From Embleya scabrispora (GTDB lineage Bacteria > Actinomycetota > Actinomycetes > Streptomycetales > Streptomycetaceae), in contig NZ_MWQN01000001.1 of the NCBI RefSeq assembly GCF_002024165.1, positions 1,364,001-1,428,000 on the forward strand: a stretch of DNA of 64,000 nucleotides. The letters are read 5' to 3'. Every line of letters starts with the position of its first letter. Within the stretch, counting starts at the first letter, position 1. Below the pieces are notes generated by a model. That model saw only the letters and a program-made list of their open reading frames with translations, was not told the DNA's origin and ran no database searches. Positions 45,835 to 54,334 of this stretch are shown here, one piece after another. The translations under genes and the position numbers were made by a program.

Positions 45835-48126
45835 ATGACCTCGTCGCCTTCTCGTGTTCCGACCGGCACCTATCGGCTCCAGCTGCAACCCGCGTTCACC
45901 TTCGCCGACGCCGCCGCCGCCGTGCCCCACCTCGCCTCGCTCGGGGTGAGCCACCTGCACCTGTCGCCGATCCTGCAGGCCGTCCCCGGATCCACCCACG
46001 GCTACGACGTGGTCGACCACTCGCGCGTGTCCGCCGACCTCGGCGGCGAGGACGGGCTGCGCGAGCTGGCGGCGGCCGCCGCCGGGCACGGGCTCGGGCT
46101 CGTGGTGGACATCGTGCCCAACCACATGGCGGTGCCCACCCCCGAGTCGCTGAACCGGCCACTGTGGGAGACGCTGCGCGAGGGGGTCGACTCGCCCTTC
46201 GCCCGCTGGTTCGACATCGACTGGACCCGGCACGACGGGCGCGTCCTGCTGCCCGTACTCGGCGGCCCGGTCGAGGAGGTCACCGACGAGCTGATCGTGG
46301 ACGGCCACGTGCTGCGCTATCACGACCACGAGTTCCCGCTCCGGCCCGGCACCGAAAAACTCGCGCTCGACGAGCTGCTCGCCGCCCAGCACTACGAACT
46401 CGCGCACTGGCGACGCGCCGACAGCGAGCTGAACTACCGCCGCTTCTTCACCATCGCCGGGCTCATCGCCCTGCGCCAGGAGGACGACGAGGTCTTCGCG
46501 GCCACCCACGCCACCATCTTGCGGCTGCTGAACGAGGGCCTGATCTCCGGACTGCGGATCGACCACCCCGACGGCCTGGCCGACCCGCGCGCCTATCTGG
46601 AGCGGCTGCGCGCCGCCGCGCCGAACGCGTGGATCGTGGTGGAGAAGATCCTCTCCGACGAGGAGACGCTGCCCGCCGACTGGGCCTGCGACGGCACCAC
46701 CGGCTACGACGCGCTGCGCCGGGTGGACAACCTCTTCCTGGACCCCGAGGGCGCCGACCCGCTGCGCGCGCTGCACCGCGAACAAACCGGGGTGCGCGAA
46801 GGCTTCGACTACCTCGCGCAACAGGCCAGGGCCGAGGTCCTCGCCGACGGCCTGGCCACCGAGTTCGCCCGGCTGCGCCGCACCCTGGACCGGCTGGAGC
46901 CGGTGGCCGGCGCCGGCGACGTCGGCCGGGCCCTGCCCCCGCTGCTGACCGCGTTCCCCACCTACCGCCCCTACCCCGGCGCCGGTCCCGGCTCGATCGC
47001 CGCGATGGCCCGCGCGCTCACCGCAGTCCCGGGACAGGTCTCCGAGGCGGCCCGCGAGATCGCCGAACTGGCGCTCGCCGACGGGGAGTTCGGTATCCGC
47101 TTCGGCCAGGTCGCGGCGGCGCTCGCGGCCAAGGGCGTGGAGGACCGCGCCTTCTACCGCTGGTACGCCCTGAGTTCGCTGAACGAGGTCGGCGGCGCGC
47201 CCGACACGTTCGGCCCGGACATCGCCGGGTTCCACGCCGCCTGCCGGCGCATGTCCCCGACCACGATGACCACGCTGAGCACGCACGACACCAAGCGCAG
47301 CGAGGACGTCCGGGCCCGCCTGTCGGTGCTCGCCGAGATCCCCGAGGACTGGGCGCGGCGGGTGCACGCCTGGAACGAGCGGTCCCGACCGCACCGATCC
47401 GAGTTCCGCTTCGGCCCGGACGGCTACGACACCTACCTGCTGTGGCAGACCCTGGTCGGCGCCTGGCCGCTCACCCCGGACCGGGCGGTGGCCTACCTGC
47501 GCAAGGCGATGCGCGAGGCGGCCCGGGAAACCACCTGGGCCGACCCGAACCCGGACTACGAGGCGGCGAGCGAGGCTTTCGTCCGCGCCGTCCTCGCCGA
47601 CGACGAACTCACCGCCGACCTCGCCGACTTCGTCACCACGGTGGACCGCGCCGCACACGCCGTCTCGCTCGGCGCCAAATTGGTCCAGCTGACCATGCCG
47701 GGCGTACCGGACGTGTACCAGGGCGGCGAACTGGCGCTGTACACCCTGGTCGACCCGGACAACCGGGCCCCCGTCGACTTCGGGCGCGAACACGGCCCGC
47801 TGGACACCCTCAAGCTCCGGATCACCTCCGCCGCGCTGCGGCTGCGCCGCGCACATCCCGACTGGTTCGCCGGCGCCTACACGCCGCTGCGTGCCCGCGG
47901 CAAGGAAGCCGACCATGCCGTCGCCTTCATTCGCGGCGGCGAGGCGATCACGGTGGCGACCCGGCTGCCGGCCAATCTCGCCGCCAAGGGCCACTGGGGC
48001 GGCGCGCTGCTTCCGCTGCCCGAGGGCCGCTGGGTCGACGCGCTGACCGGCGGCACGTACACGGGCCAGGCCCGCCTGCGGCACATCCTGGAGGACCTGC
48101 CCGTCGCCCTGCTCACCCGGGGCTGA
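45835..48126 (+). CDS. treY: Maltooligosyltrehalose synthase
   Basis: A 763-aa GH13 enzyme that converts the reducing-end alpha-1,4 bond of maltodextrins to the alpha,alpha-1,1 bond of trehalose. Signature blocks are GTYRLQLQPAFTF, SPILQAVPGSTHGYDVVD, the catalytic GLRIDHPDGLADP, VVEKIL and TMTTLSTHDTKRSEDVR. Length is normal. With TreZ it gives the TreY-TreZ route from glycogen to trehalose. Confidence 0.96.
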   Translation: MTSSPSRVPTGTYRLQLQPAFTFADAAAAVPHLASLGVSHLHLSPILQAVPGSTHGYDVVDHSRVSADLGGEDGLRELAAAAAGHGLGLVVDIVPNHMAVPTPESLNRPLWETLREGVDSPFARWFDIDWTRHDGRVLLPVLGGPVEEVTDELIVDGHVLRYHDHEFPLRPGTEKLALDELLAAQHYELAHWRRADSELNYRRFFTIAGLIALRQEDDEVFAATHATILRLLNEGLISGLRIDHPDGLADPRAYLERLRAAAPNAWIVVEKILSDEETLPADWACDGTTGYDALRRVDNLFLDPEGADPLRALHREQTGVREGFDYLAQQARAEVLADGLATEFARLRRTLDRLEPVAGAGDVGRALPPLLTAFPTYRPYPGAGPGSIAAMARALTAVPGQVSEAAREIAELALADGEFGIRFGQVAAALAAKGVEDRAFYRWYALSSLNEVGGAPDTFGPDIAGFHAACRRMSPTTMTTLSTHDTKRSEDVRARLSVLAEIPEDWARRVHAWNERSRPHRSEFRFGPDGYDTYLLWQTLVGAWPLTPDRAVAYLRKAMREAARETTWADPNPDYEAASEAFVRAVLADDELTADLADFVTTVDRAAHAVSLGAKLVQLTMPGVPDVYQGGELALYTLVDPDNRAPVDFGREHGPLDTLKLRITSAALRLRRAHPDWFAGAYTPLRARGKEADHAVAFIRGGEAITVATRLPANLAAKGHWGGALLPLPEGRWVDALTGGTYTGQARLRHILEDLPVALLTRG

Positions 48127-48155
48127 TCCGGCCGGGCCGGGCCGGCGCCCGGCCG

Positions 48156-48245
48156 TTCCCATCCGCTCCCATTGGCTCCCATCCGTTCCGAGCCGTTCGC
48201 ACCTGTTCCGAACTGTTCGCACCCGTTCGCACCCGTTCCCGGAAG
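48156..48245. repeat. 10-bp periodic repeat array between treY and treZ
   Basis: Eight consecutive 10-bp units fit TTCSSANCNG or CTCCCATYSG, for example TTCCCATCCG, TTCCGAGCCG, TTCGCACCTG, TTCGCACCCG, TTCGCACCCG, with a ninth partial unit running into the treZ ribosome site. The period is close to one helical turn. It is pyrimidine-rich on the coding strand. Confidence 0.75.
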
Positions 48246-48257
48246 GACACAACCATC

Positions 48258-50018
48258 GTGGTCAGGTTCGAGGTCTGGGCTCCGAAAGCGTCGTCCCTGG
48301 AGGTCGTCGTCGACGGCCGACGCAAGCCGATGCGCGACGCGAACCGGCCGGGGTGGTGGCAGGCGGACGTGCCCACGGCGGTACACGGCAGCGACTACGC
48401 GTTCGCCATCGACGGCAACGACCCGCTGCCCGACCCACGTTCGCGGTGGCAGCCCACCGGCCCCGACGGCCCGAGCCGCGTGGTCGACCACGCGGCGTAC
48501 GCGTGGGGCGACGGGGCCTGGACCGGCCGACCGCTCCCGGGCGCGGTCGTCTACGAGTTGCACATCGGCACGTTCACCACCGAGGGCACGTTCGCCGCGG
48601 CCGTCGAGCGGCTCGACCACCTGGTCGACCTCGGCGTCACCCACGTCGAGGTGATGCCGGTGTCCGCGTTCCCGGGCCGGCACGGGTGGGGCTACGACGG
48701 CGTGTGCCCGTGGGCCGTGCACGAGCCCTACGGCGGCCCGGACGGCCTCAAGCGGTTCGTGGACGCCTGCCACACGCACGGCCTGGGCGTGATCCTGGAC
48801 GTCGTCCACAACCACCTGGGCCCGTCCGGGAACCACCTGCCCGCCTTCGGCCCCTACTTCACCGACCGCTACCGCACCCCGTGGGGCTCGGCGGTGAACC
48901 TGGACGGCCCGGGCTCCGACGAGGTCCGCGCCTACCTGGTCGGCAGCGCGCTGATGTGGCTGCGCGACTACCACGTGGACGGACTGCGCCTGGACGCGGT
49001 GCACGCGCTCGCGGACAACCGCGCGGTGCCGTTCCTGGAGGAGTTGTCCGAGGCGGTGGACAAGCTCGCCGCCGCCACCGGCCGACCGCTGTTCCTGATC
49101 GCCGAGTCGGACCTGAACGACCCCCGCGTGGTCACCCCGCGCGAAAGCGGCGGCATGGGCGTGCAGGCCCAGTGGAGCGACGACTTCCACCACGCGCTGC
49201 ACGCCCTGCTCACCGGCGAACGCCAGGGCTACTACGGCGACTTCGGCTCGATGGGCACCCTCGCCAAGACGCTCACCCGGGTCTGGCTGCACGACGGCAC
49301 CTGGTCCTCGTTCCGCGAGCGCACACACGGCCGCCCGGTGCCCGTCTCGCGGATGCCCGCGTACCGTTTCCTGGGCTACCTCCAGACCCACGACCAGGTC
49401 GGCAACCGGGCCACCGGCGACCGGATCTCGGCGACCCTGCCGCCGGCGCTGCTCGCGGCGGGCGCCGCGCTCGTGCTCACCGCCCCGTTCACCCCGATGT
49501 TGTTCATGGGCGAGGAGTGGGGCGCGTCCACGCCCTGGCAATACTTCACCGACCACACCGACCCGGAGCTGGCCGAGGCGGTACGCAACGGCCGCCGCGC
49601 CGAGTTCGCCTCGCACGGGTGGGACGCGGCGCAGATTCCCGACCCGCAGTCGGCGCAGACCGTGCGCGACTCGTGCCTGGACTGGAAGGAGCCCGCCCGC
49701 GCCCCGCACGCGGCCCTGCTGGCCTGGTACCGGCGGCTGATCGCGCTGCGCCGGGAATGGGACAACCTGACCGACCCGGACCTGACCCGGGTCCAGGTCA
49801 GCTTCGAGGAGACGGCCGGCTGGCTGATGGTGCACCGGGGCGCGTTCCGTACCGCGGTCAACCTGGCCGAGCAGCCCGCGACGCTGCCGATGGGCACCGG
49901 GGCGGCGGAGATCGTCGCGGCCTGGGACGACCGCGCGGAGATCCGCCGGGGCCTGGTCGGCACCACGCTGCGGCTGCCCGCGACGTCGGTCGCGGTGGTC
50001 CGGATCGGCACCCGCTAG
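48258..50018 (+). CDS. treZ: Maltooligosyltrehalose trehalohydrolase
   Basis: A 586-aa GH13 enzyme releasing trehalose from maltooligosyltrehalose. The N-terminal CBM48-like domain starts RFEVWAPKASSLEVVVDG. YELHIGTFTTEGTF, the catalytic GLRLDAVHALAD, FLIAESDLNDPR and LQTHDQVGNRATGDR are diagnostic. The GTG at 48258 follows GGAAGGA about 11 bases upstream. A repeat array occupies the gap from treY. Confidence 0.95.
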   Translation: MVRFEVWAPKASSLEVVVDGRRKPMRDANRPGWWQADVPTAVHGSDYAFAIDGNDPLPDPRSRWQPTGPDGPSRVVDHAAYAWGDGAWTGRPLPGAVVYELHIGTFTTEGTFAAAVERLDHLVDLGVTHVEVMPVSAFPGRHGWGYDGVCPWAVHEPYGGPDGLKRFVDACHTHGLGVILDVVHNHLGPSGNHLPAFGPYFTDRYRTPWGSAVNLDGPGSDEVRAYLVGSALMWLRDYHVDGLRLDAVHALADNRAVPFLEELSEAVDKLAAATGRPLFLIAESDLNDPRVVTPRESGGMGVQAQWSDDFHHALHALLTGERQGYYGDFGSMGTLAKTLTRVWLHDGTWSSFRERTHGRPVPVSRMPAYRFLGYLQTHDQVGNRATGDRISATLPPALLAAGAALVLTAPFTPMLFMGEEWGASTPWQYFTDHTDPELAEAVRNGRRAEFASHGWDAAQIPDPQSAQTVRDSCLDWKEPARAPHAALLAWYRRLIALRREWDNLTDPDLTRVQVSFEETAGWLMVHRGAFRTAVNLAEQPATLPMGTGAAEIVAAWDDRAEIRRGLVGTTLRLPATSVAVVRIGTR

Positions 50019-50067
50019 GAGGTGCCGCCCGGTCGACCGCGACCGCCGTCCTCGGCCGGCGGGACGC

Positions 50068-51771
50068 TCAGGCGTCGAGCAGGCGCTTCCGCTGGGCCTC
50101 GACGTCGAAGTCGCCGGCCGGGTAGCGGGGGTCCAACTCGGTCAGGTGCTCCAGGAGCAGCCGGCTGATCGCCCAGTTGCGGTACCACTTGCGGTCGGCC
50201 GGCACCACGTACCAGGGCGCCGCGTCGCCGTCGCACTTCTCCAACGCGGCCTCGTAGGCGGTGCGGTAGTCGGGCCACACGGAACGCTCGTCGATGTCGG
50301 CCGGGTTGAACTTCCAGTGCTTGTCCGGGTTGTCGAGCCGGGCCAGCAGGCGTTCCTTCTGCTCCTCGGGCGAGATGTGCAGGAAGACCTTGACGACGGT
50401 CACCTCGTCCTTCGCCAGGCCCTGCTCGAAGCGGTTGATCGTGGCGTAGCGGCGCGACCAGACCTGACGCGGGACCAGGTTGCGCACCCGGGCGATCAGT
50501 ACGTCCTCGTAGTGCGAGCGGTCGAACACGCCGATCAGACCGGGTCCGGGCACCTGGGCGCGGACCCGCCACAGGAACGGGTGGGCGAGTTCGTCCTCGG
50601 TCGGCGCCTTGAACGCGTGGATGTGGCAGCCCGACGGGTTGAACTGGCCGATCACGTGCTTGACCGTACCGCCCTTGCCGGAGGTGTCCATGCCCTGGAC
50701 CACCAGGAGCACCCGGCGGCGGGCGCCGCCGGCCACGGCCTGCGCGTACAGCCGCTCCTGGAGTTCGGCCAGCCGGGGCCCCATCGCGCCGATGTCGGCG
50801 AGCGCGTCGGCCTTGTCGCCCGCGAAGCTCGGCGTGGCGCGCGGATCGATCGCGGCCAGGTCCACGGGGCCGCCCGGCAGCCGCAACGCGGCCCGTACGG
50901 ACGGCACATCGGCCGGGGGCGTGTACGTGTCGGCGGGCGCCTCGACGAGCACCCGGAGCCGGGGCGGGGCGGGCTCGGGTCGCAACTCGGCCGGGCCCGG
51001 GGCGACGGCGGGCGGGGCGCTGGGGTCGACGGCGGGCTCGGCGGCGGGGTCCGGATCGCCCGCGTCGGCGACCAAGTGCACGGCCCGCCCGACGGGCGGC
51101 TCCGGGTCCGCGGCCGGCGCCTCGGCGATCGCGCGCTCGGCCTCGGTCTGCTTCGCGAGTGCCCTCGCCGCCTTCGCGGCCTCGGCGGCGACCCGCTCGG
51201 CCGCGGCCTCCAGCGCCTCGGCGGCCTTGCGGTCCGCCTTCTTCGCGGCCTTCTTCGCGGCCTTGGCGAGGTCGGCCTGCGCCTCGCGCTCCGCCTTGAG
51301 CACCTTGGCCGCCTTCTTCGCGGCCTTCTTGGCGGCCTTGGCGGCCTCGTCGACCCGATCCGCCTTCGCGGCGCGGGCGGCCTTGTCGGGACCGGTGGCC
51401 TTGGCGGGCTTGCCGAGCTTCGTGGGCTTGGCGGTCTTGTCACCCTTGGCGGCCTTCGCAGGCTTGGCGGCCTTGTCGAGGTCGGCGGACTTCGCGGGCT
51501 TTGCGGGCTTCGCGGGCTTTGCGGGCTTTGCGGGTTTCGCCGCCTTCGCGGGTTTGGCGGGTTTTGCCGCCTTCGCGGGTTCGGTGGCCTTGTCGCCCTT
51601 CGCGAGCTTGTCGAACTTGGCGGGCTTCTCGGGCTTGCCGGCCTTCTTCGTGGCCGTCGCCCCCTTCACGACCGCCTCGGCGTCCGGGGCCTCGCCCAGG
51701 CCCACCGGCGTCGACCCCTTCGTGCCCCGGTCGGCCCTGCCTGCACTCCTGCCGTCGGCCTTCTTCGCCAT
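50068..51771 (-). CDS. ppk2: Polyphosphate kinase 2 with a histone-H1-like Lys/Ala/Pro tail
   Basis: A 567-aa protein. Residues 295-567 form a normal PPK2: Walker A VVQGMDTSGKGG (358-369), Walker B-like GVFDRSHYEDVL and the lid SRRYATINRFEQ. It transfers phosphate between polyphosphate and nucleotides. Residues 1-215 are a highly basic, low-complexity tail built from PAK, AAK and AKKA repeats, most regular at 66-96 and 143-182. Residues 220-290 are an acidic Pro/Ala linker. PPK2 proteins usually have about 260-300 residues. The tail could bind polyphosphate or DNA. The ATG at 51771 is the natural start. Confidence 0.92.
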   Translation of the reverse strand: MAKKADGRSAGRADRGTKGSTPVGLGEAPDAEAVVKGATATKKAGKPEKPAKFDKLAKGDKATEPAKAAKPAKPAKAAKPAKPAKPAKPAKPAKSADLDKAAKPAKAAKGDKTAKPTKLGKPAKATGPDKAARAAKADRVDEAAKAAKKAAKKAAKVLKAEREAQADLAKAAKKAAKKADRKAAEALEAAAERVAAEAAKAARALAKQTEAERAIAEAPAADPEPPVGRAVHLVADAGDPDPAAEPAVDPSAPPAVAPGPAELRPEPAPPRLRVLVEAPADTYTPPADVPSVRAALRLPGGPVDLAAIDPRATPSFAGDKADALADIGAMGPRLAELQERLYAQAVAGGARRRVLLVVQGMDTSGKGGTVKHVIGQFNPSGCHIHAFKAPTEDELAHPFLWRVRAQVPGPGLIGVFDRSHYEDVLIARVRNLVPRQVWSRRYATINRFEQGLAKDEVTVVKVFLHISPEEQKERLLARLDNPDKHWKFNPADIDERSVWPDYRTAYEAALEKCDGDAAPWYVVPADRKWYRNWAISRLLLEHLTELDPRYPAGDFDVEAQRKRLLDA

Positions 51772-51861
51772 GCCGCTGCCTCCGCGTCGTCGGGACCCGG
51801 GTCCGATGATGCCGCACCGACCCGCCGATCGCCCACGGGCGCCGCCCGGGCGGCGGTGGGA

Positions 51862-52902
51862 TCAGCGGGGCGCGGGGACGCGCTCGGCGCCGTCGCGGGC
51901 CATCGACACCAGGCGCGAGATCGCGCGCAGGTACTTCTTGCGGTAGCCGCCGCCGAGCAGTTCCTCGGTGAACAGTTCGTCGAACGGCACGCCCGAGGCC
52001 ACCACCGGCAGTTCGCGGTCGTACATCCGGTCCGCGAGCACCACCAGGCGTAGCGCGGTGCCCTGGTCCTCGACCGGGCGCACCCCGCGCCAGAAGACGC
52101 CGGTGATCCCGTCGAGCATCGCGCCGTAGCGGCTGGGGTGCACGGTGGCCAGGTGCGCGAGCAGCGCGGGGAAGTCGTCCAGCGCGGCGCCGTCGGGCGC
52201 GGCCTCGGCGGCGGCGGCGACCATGTCCTCGGCCACCGGCGCGGGCGCCGCCGGCAGGCCCCGGTGCCGGTAGTCCTCGCCGTCGATGCGCAACGCCTCG
52301 AAACGCGAGGACAACCCCTGTATCTCGCGCATGAAGTCCTGCGCGGCGAACCGCCCCTCGCCGAGCTTGTCCGGCAACGTGTTCGAGGTCGCGGCGAGCT
52401 TGACGCCCGCGTCGGCGAGCTTGCCCAGGAGGGTGGACACCAGGACGGTGTCGCCCGGGTCGTCGAGTTCGAACTCGTCGATGCACAGCAGCCGGTGGCC
52501 GGACAGCGCCTCGACGGTCCGCCGGAACCCGAGCGCGCCGACCAGGTTGGTCAGTTCGACGAAGGTGCACAGCGACTTCGGGCCGGGTGAGGCGTGCCAC
52601 AGCGAGGCCAGCAGGTGGGTCTTGCCGACGCCGTAGCCGCCGTCGAGGTAGATCCCGCTCGGCCCGGCCGCCTGCTCCCGGCGGAACCAGCGGCGCTTGG
52701 TGCCGTCCCCGTTCAACTCCGCCGCGAACCGCTCCAGCCGCACCACGGCCGCGGCCTGCCCGGGTTGGTTCGGGTCGGGAATGTACGTGTCGAAACGCAC
52801 GTCGCCGAACCGCGGCGGCGGAACCATCTCGGCGACGAGGCGGTCGGCGGGGACGCTGGGGTGGCGCGTGGTCAACGACACGGGAGCTACGGACACGATC
52901 AT
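51862..52902 (-). CDS. zapE: ZapE/AFG1-like cell division ATPase
   Basis: A 346-aa AAA ATPase. Walker A is YLDGGYGVGKTHLLA, Walker B is HRLLCIDEFELDDPGDT, and the sensor region is LAATSNTLPDKLGEGRF. These blocks are typical of ZapE, linked to Z-ring constriction in E. coli, and of AFG1. The ATG giving MIVSVAPVSL is chosen because conserved homology begins right after it. It is divergent from the reductase gene with only 31 bp between starts. Confidence 0.9.
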   Translation of the reverse strand: MIVSVAPVSLTTRHPSVPADRLVAEMVPPPRFGDVRFDTYIPDPNQPGQAAAVVRLERFAAELNGDGTKRRWFRREQAAGPSGIYLDGGYGVGKTHLLASLWHASPGPKSLCTFVELTNLVGALGFRRTVEALSGHRLLCIDEFELDDPGDTVLVSTLLGKLADAGVKLAATSNTLPDKLGEGRFAAQDFMREIQGLSSRFEALRIDGEDYRHRGLPAAPAPVAEDMVAAAAEAAPDGAALDDFPALLAHLATVHPSRYGAMLDGITGVFWRGVRPVEDQGTALRLVVLADRMYDRELPVVASGVPFDELFTEELLGGGYRKKYLRAISRLVSMARDGAERVPAPR

Positions 52903-52933
52903 CAAGCCTACGACGCGTGCGAAACTCGATCGC

Positions 52934-53674
52934 ATGCGCCGTCTCCTTCCCGTGCCCTCAACCCCCGACGAACCCGAGGTCGACCTGGTCGAGGCCTATG
53001 CCTATCCCCCCGACCGCACCTGGCTGCGGGCGAACATGGTGGCGAGCCTGGACGGCGCCGCGCAGGCCCCCGACGGCCTGTCCGCCGGACTGTCCTCGCC
53101 GGCGGACAAGCGCGTCTTCGGCGTGCTGCGCGGCCTGGCCGACGTGATCGTCGTGGGCGCGGCCACCGTGCGCCAGGAGGGCTACCGGCCGCCGCGGCCC
53201 AGGCCCGCCTACGCCGCCGCCCGCGCCGCCGCCGGACAGTTGCCCGCGCCGGTGATCGCGATCGTCTCGCGCAGCCTCGCCATCGACTTCACCACGCCGC
53301 TGTTCACCGAGGCGGTCACCCCCACCATCGTGATCACCTGCGAGGAGGCCCAGCCCAAGGGCCTGGCCGCGGCGGCGGAGTACGGCGACGTGCTCCTGGC
53401 CGGGCGCGACCGGGTCGACCTGGGCGTGGCCCTCGACGCGCTGGCGGCCCGCGGGCTGACCCGGCAGCTCACCGAGGGCGGCCCGCACGTCCTGGCGCAG
53501 ATCGCCGCGTGCGGCCGGCTGGACGAGCTTTGCCTGACCGTGAGCCCGCTGCTGACCTCGGGACCCGCCCACCGGCTCCTGGCCGGCCCCACGCTCGCCG
53601 AGGCACAGGCGATGCGCCCGATCTCGATCCTCGAGGAGGACGGCGCGCTGTTCTCCCGCTACGTCCGCGCGTAG
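52934..53674 (+). CDS. RibD C-terminal/pyrimidine-reductase-like NADPH reductase
   Basis: A 246-aa protein of the dihydrofolate-reductase-like RibD_C family. LRANMVASLDGAAQ, DVIVVGAATVRQEGY and LTEGGPHVLAQ (NADPH site, G-G-P) are the signature blocks. There is no deaminase domain and no riboflavin gene nearby, so the substrate is not certain. The ATG lies in the 31-bp divergent gap with zapE. Confidence 0.85.
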   Translation: MRRLLPVPSTPDEPEVDLVEAYAYPPDRTWLRANMVASLDGAAQAPDGLSAGLSSPADKRVFGVLRGLADVIVVGAATVRQEGYRPPRPRPAYAAARAAAGQLPAPVIAIVSRSLAIDFTTPLFTEAVTPTIVITCEEAQPKGLAAAAEYGDVLLAGRDRVDLGVALDALAARGLTRQLTEGGPHVLAQIAACGRLDELCLTVSPLLTSGPAHRLLAGPTLAEAQAMRPISILEEDGALFSRYVRA

Positions 53675-53678
53675 CCAG

Positions 53679-53708
53679 CGGCCGGGGCCGCTTCGGCGGC
53701 CCCGGCCG
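53679..53708 (+). terminator. UUCG-capped hairpin after the reductase gene
   Basis: A 13-bp stem CGGCCGGGGCCGC/GCGGCCCCGGCCG closed by a TTCG tetraloop, five bases past the stop. No T-run, but the structure is very stable. Confidence 0.65.
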
Positions 53709-53798
53709 GCGCCCGCCGGTCCGCGGGAGTGGGAGGGTGAACTCCCGGGCAGACGGGGCACAGACACCCGGCTCGGCCGATGGATCAAGGAGTTTTGC

Positions 53799-54275
53799 GT
53801 GTACACGATCGTGCTGCTCGTCGAAAAGGTCCTGAACGAGGCGGACGTCGCGTTCGTGACCGGCCTGCACGAGGGCGTCGAGACGTCGTTCGTGGTGGTC
53901 CTGCCCGGCAAGGCCGACCATCGCAAGCTGCTCCAGGCGCTGGACGACGTGGCCCTGGTGCGCCTGGACGAGGCGGCCGAGGACCTCGAGGAGCGGCCCG
54001 GCCCCGACGACGGCGCGGAGGCGGCCCGGCGCACCCTGGAGGCGAGCGTGGCGGCACTGCGCGCGAGCGGGGCCACCGCCGTCGGCGAGACCACCCCCGG
54101 CCGGGACCCGCTGGACACCCTCAAGCAGATCGTCGACCGGCACCACGCCGACGAGGTGATCGTGCTCACCGACCCGCACTTCATCGAAGAGGTCTTCCAC
54201 CGCGACTGGGCCTCGCGGGCCCGACAGAACGTCGGCGTGCCGGTGCTCAAGCTCTTCGCACACGACGTGAGCTGA
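53799..54275 (+). CDS. Small Rossmann/USP-like protein, often labelled indole-3-glycerol-phosphate synthase
   Basis: A 158-aa protein with alternating beta-alpha pattern (YTIVLLVEKVLNEADVAFV, ...HADEVIVLTDPHFIEEVF). It is too short for IGP synthase and lacks that barrel, so that common label looks wrong. A universal-stress-like fold is possible. The GTG start has AAGGAG six bases upstream. It lies 59 bp upstream of murC and may be co-transcribed with it. Confidence 0.7.
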   Translation: MYTIVLLVEKVLNEADVAFVTGLHEGVETSFVVVLPGKADHRKLLQALDDVALVRLDEAAEDLEERPGPDDGAEAARRTLEASVAALRASGATAVGETTPGRDPLDTLKQIVDRHHADEVIVLTDPHFIEEVFHRDWASRARQNVGVPVLKLFAHDVS

Positions 54276-54334
54276 CACAATCGCGGGGAGCCCGCGCCGA
54301 ACGCGGGTCCACCCCATTCGAAGGAGCCCGCTTC

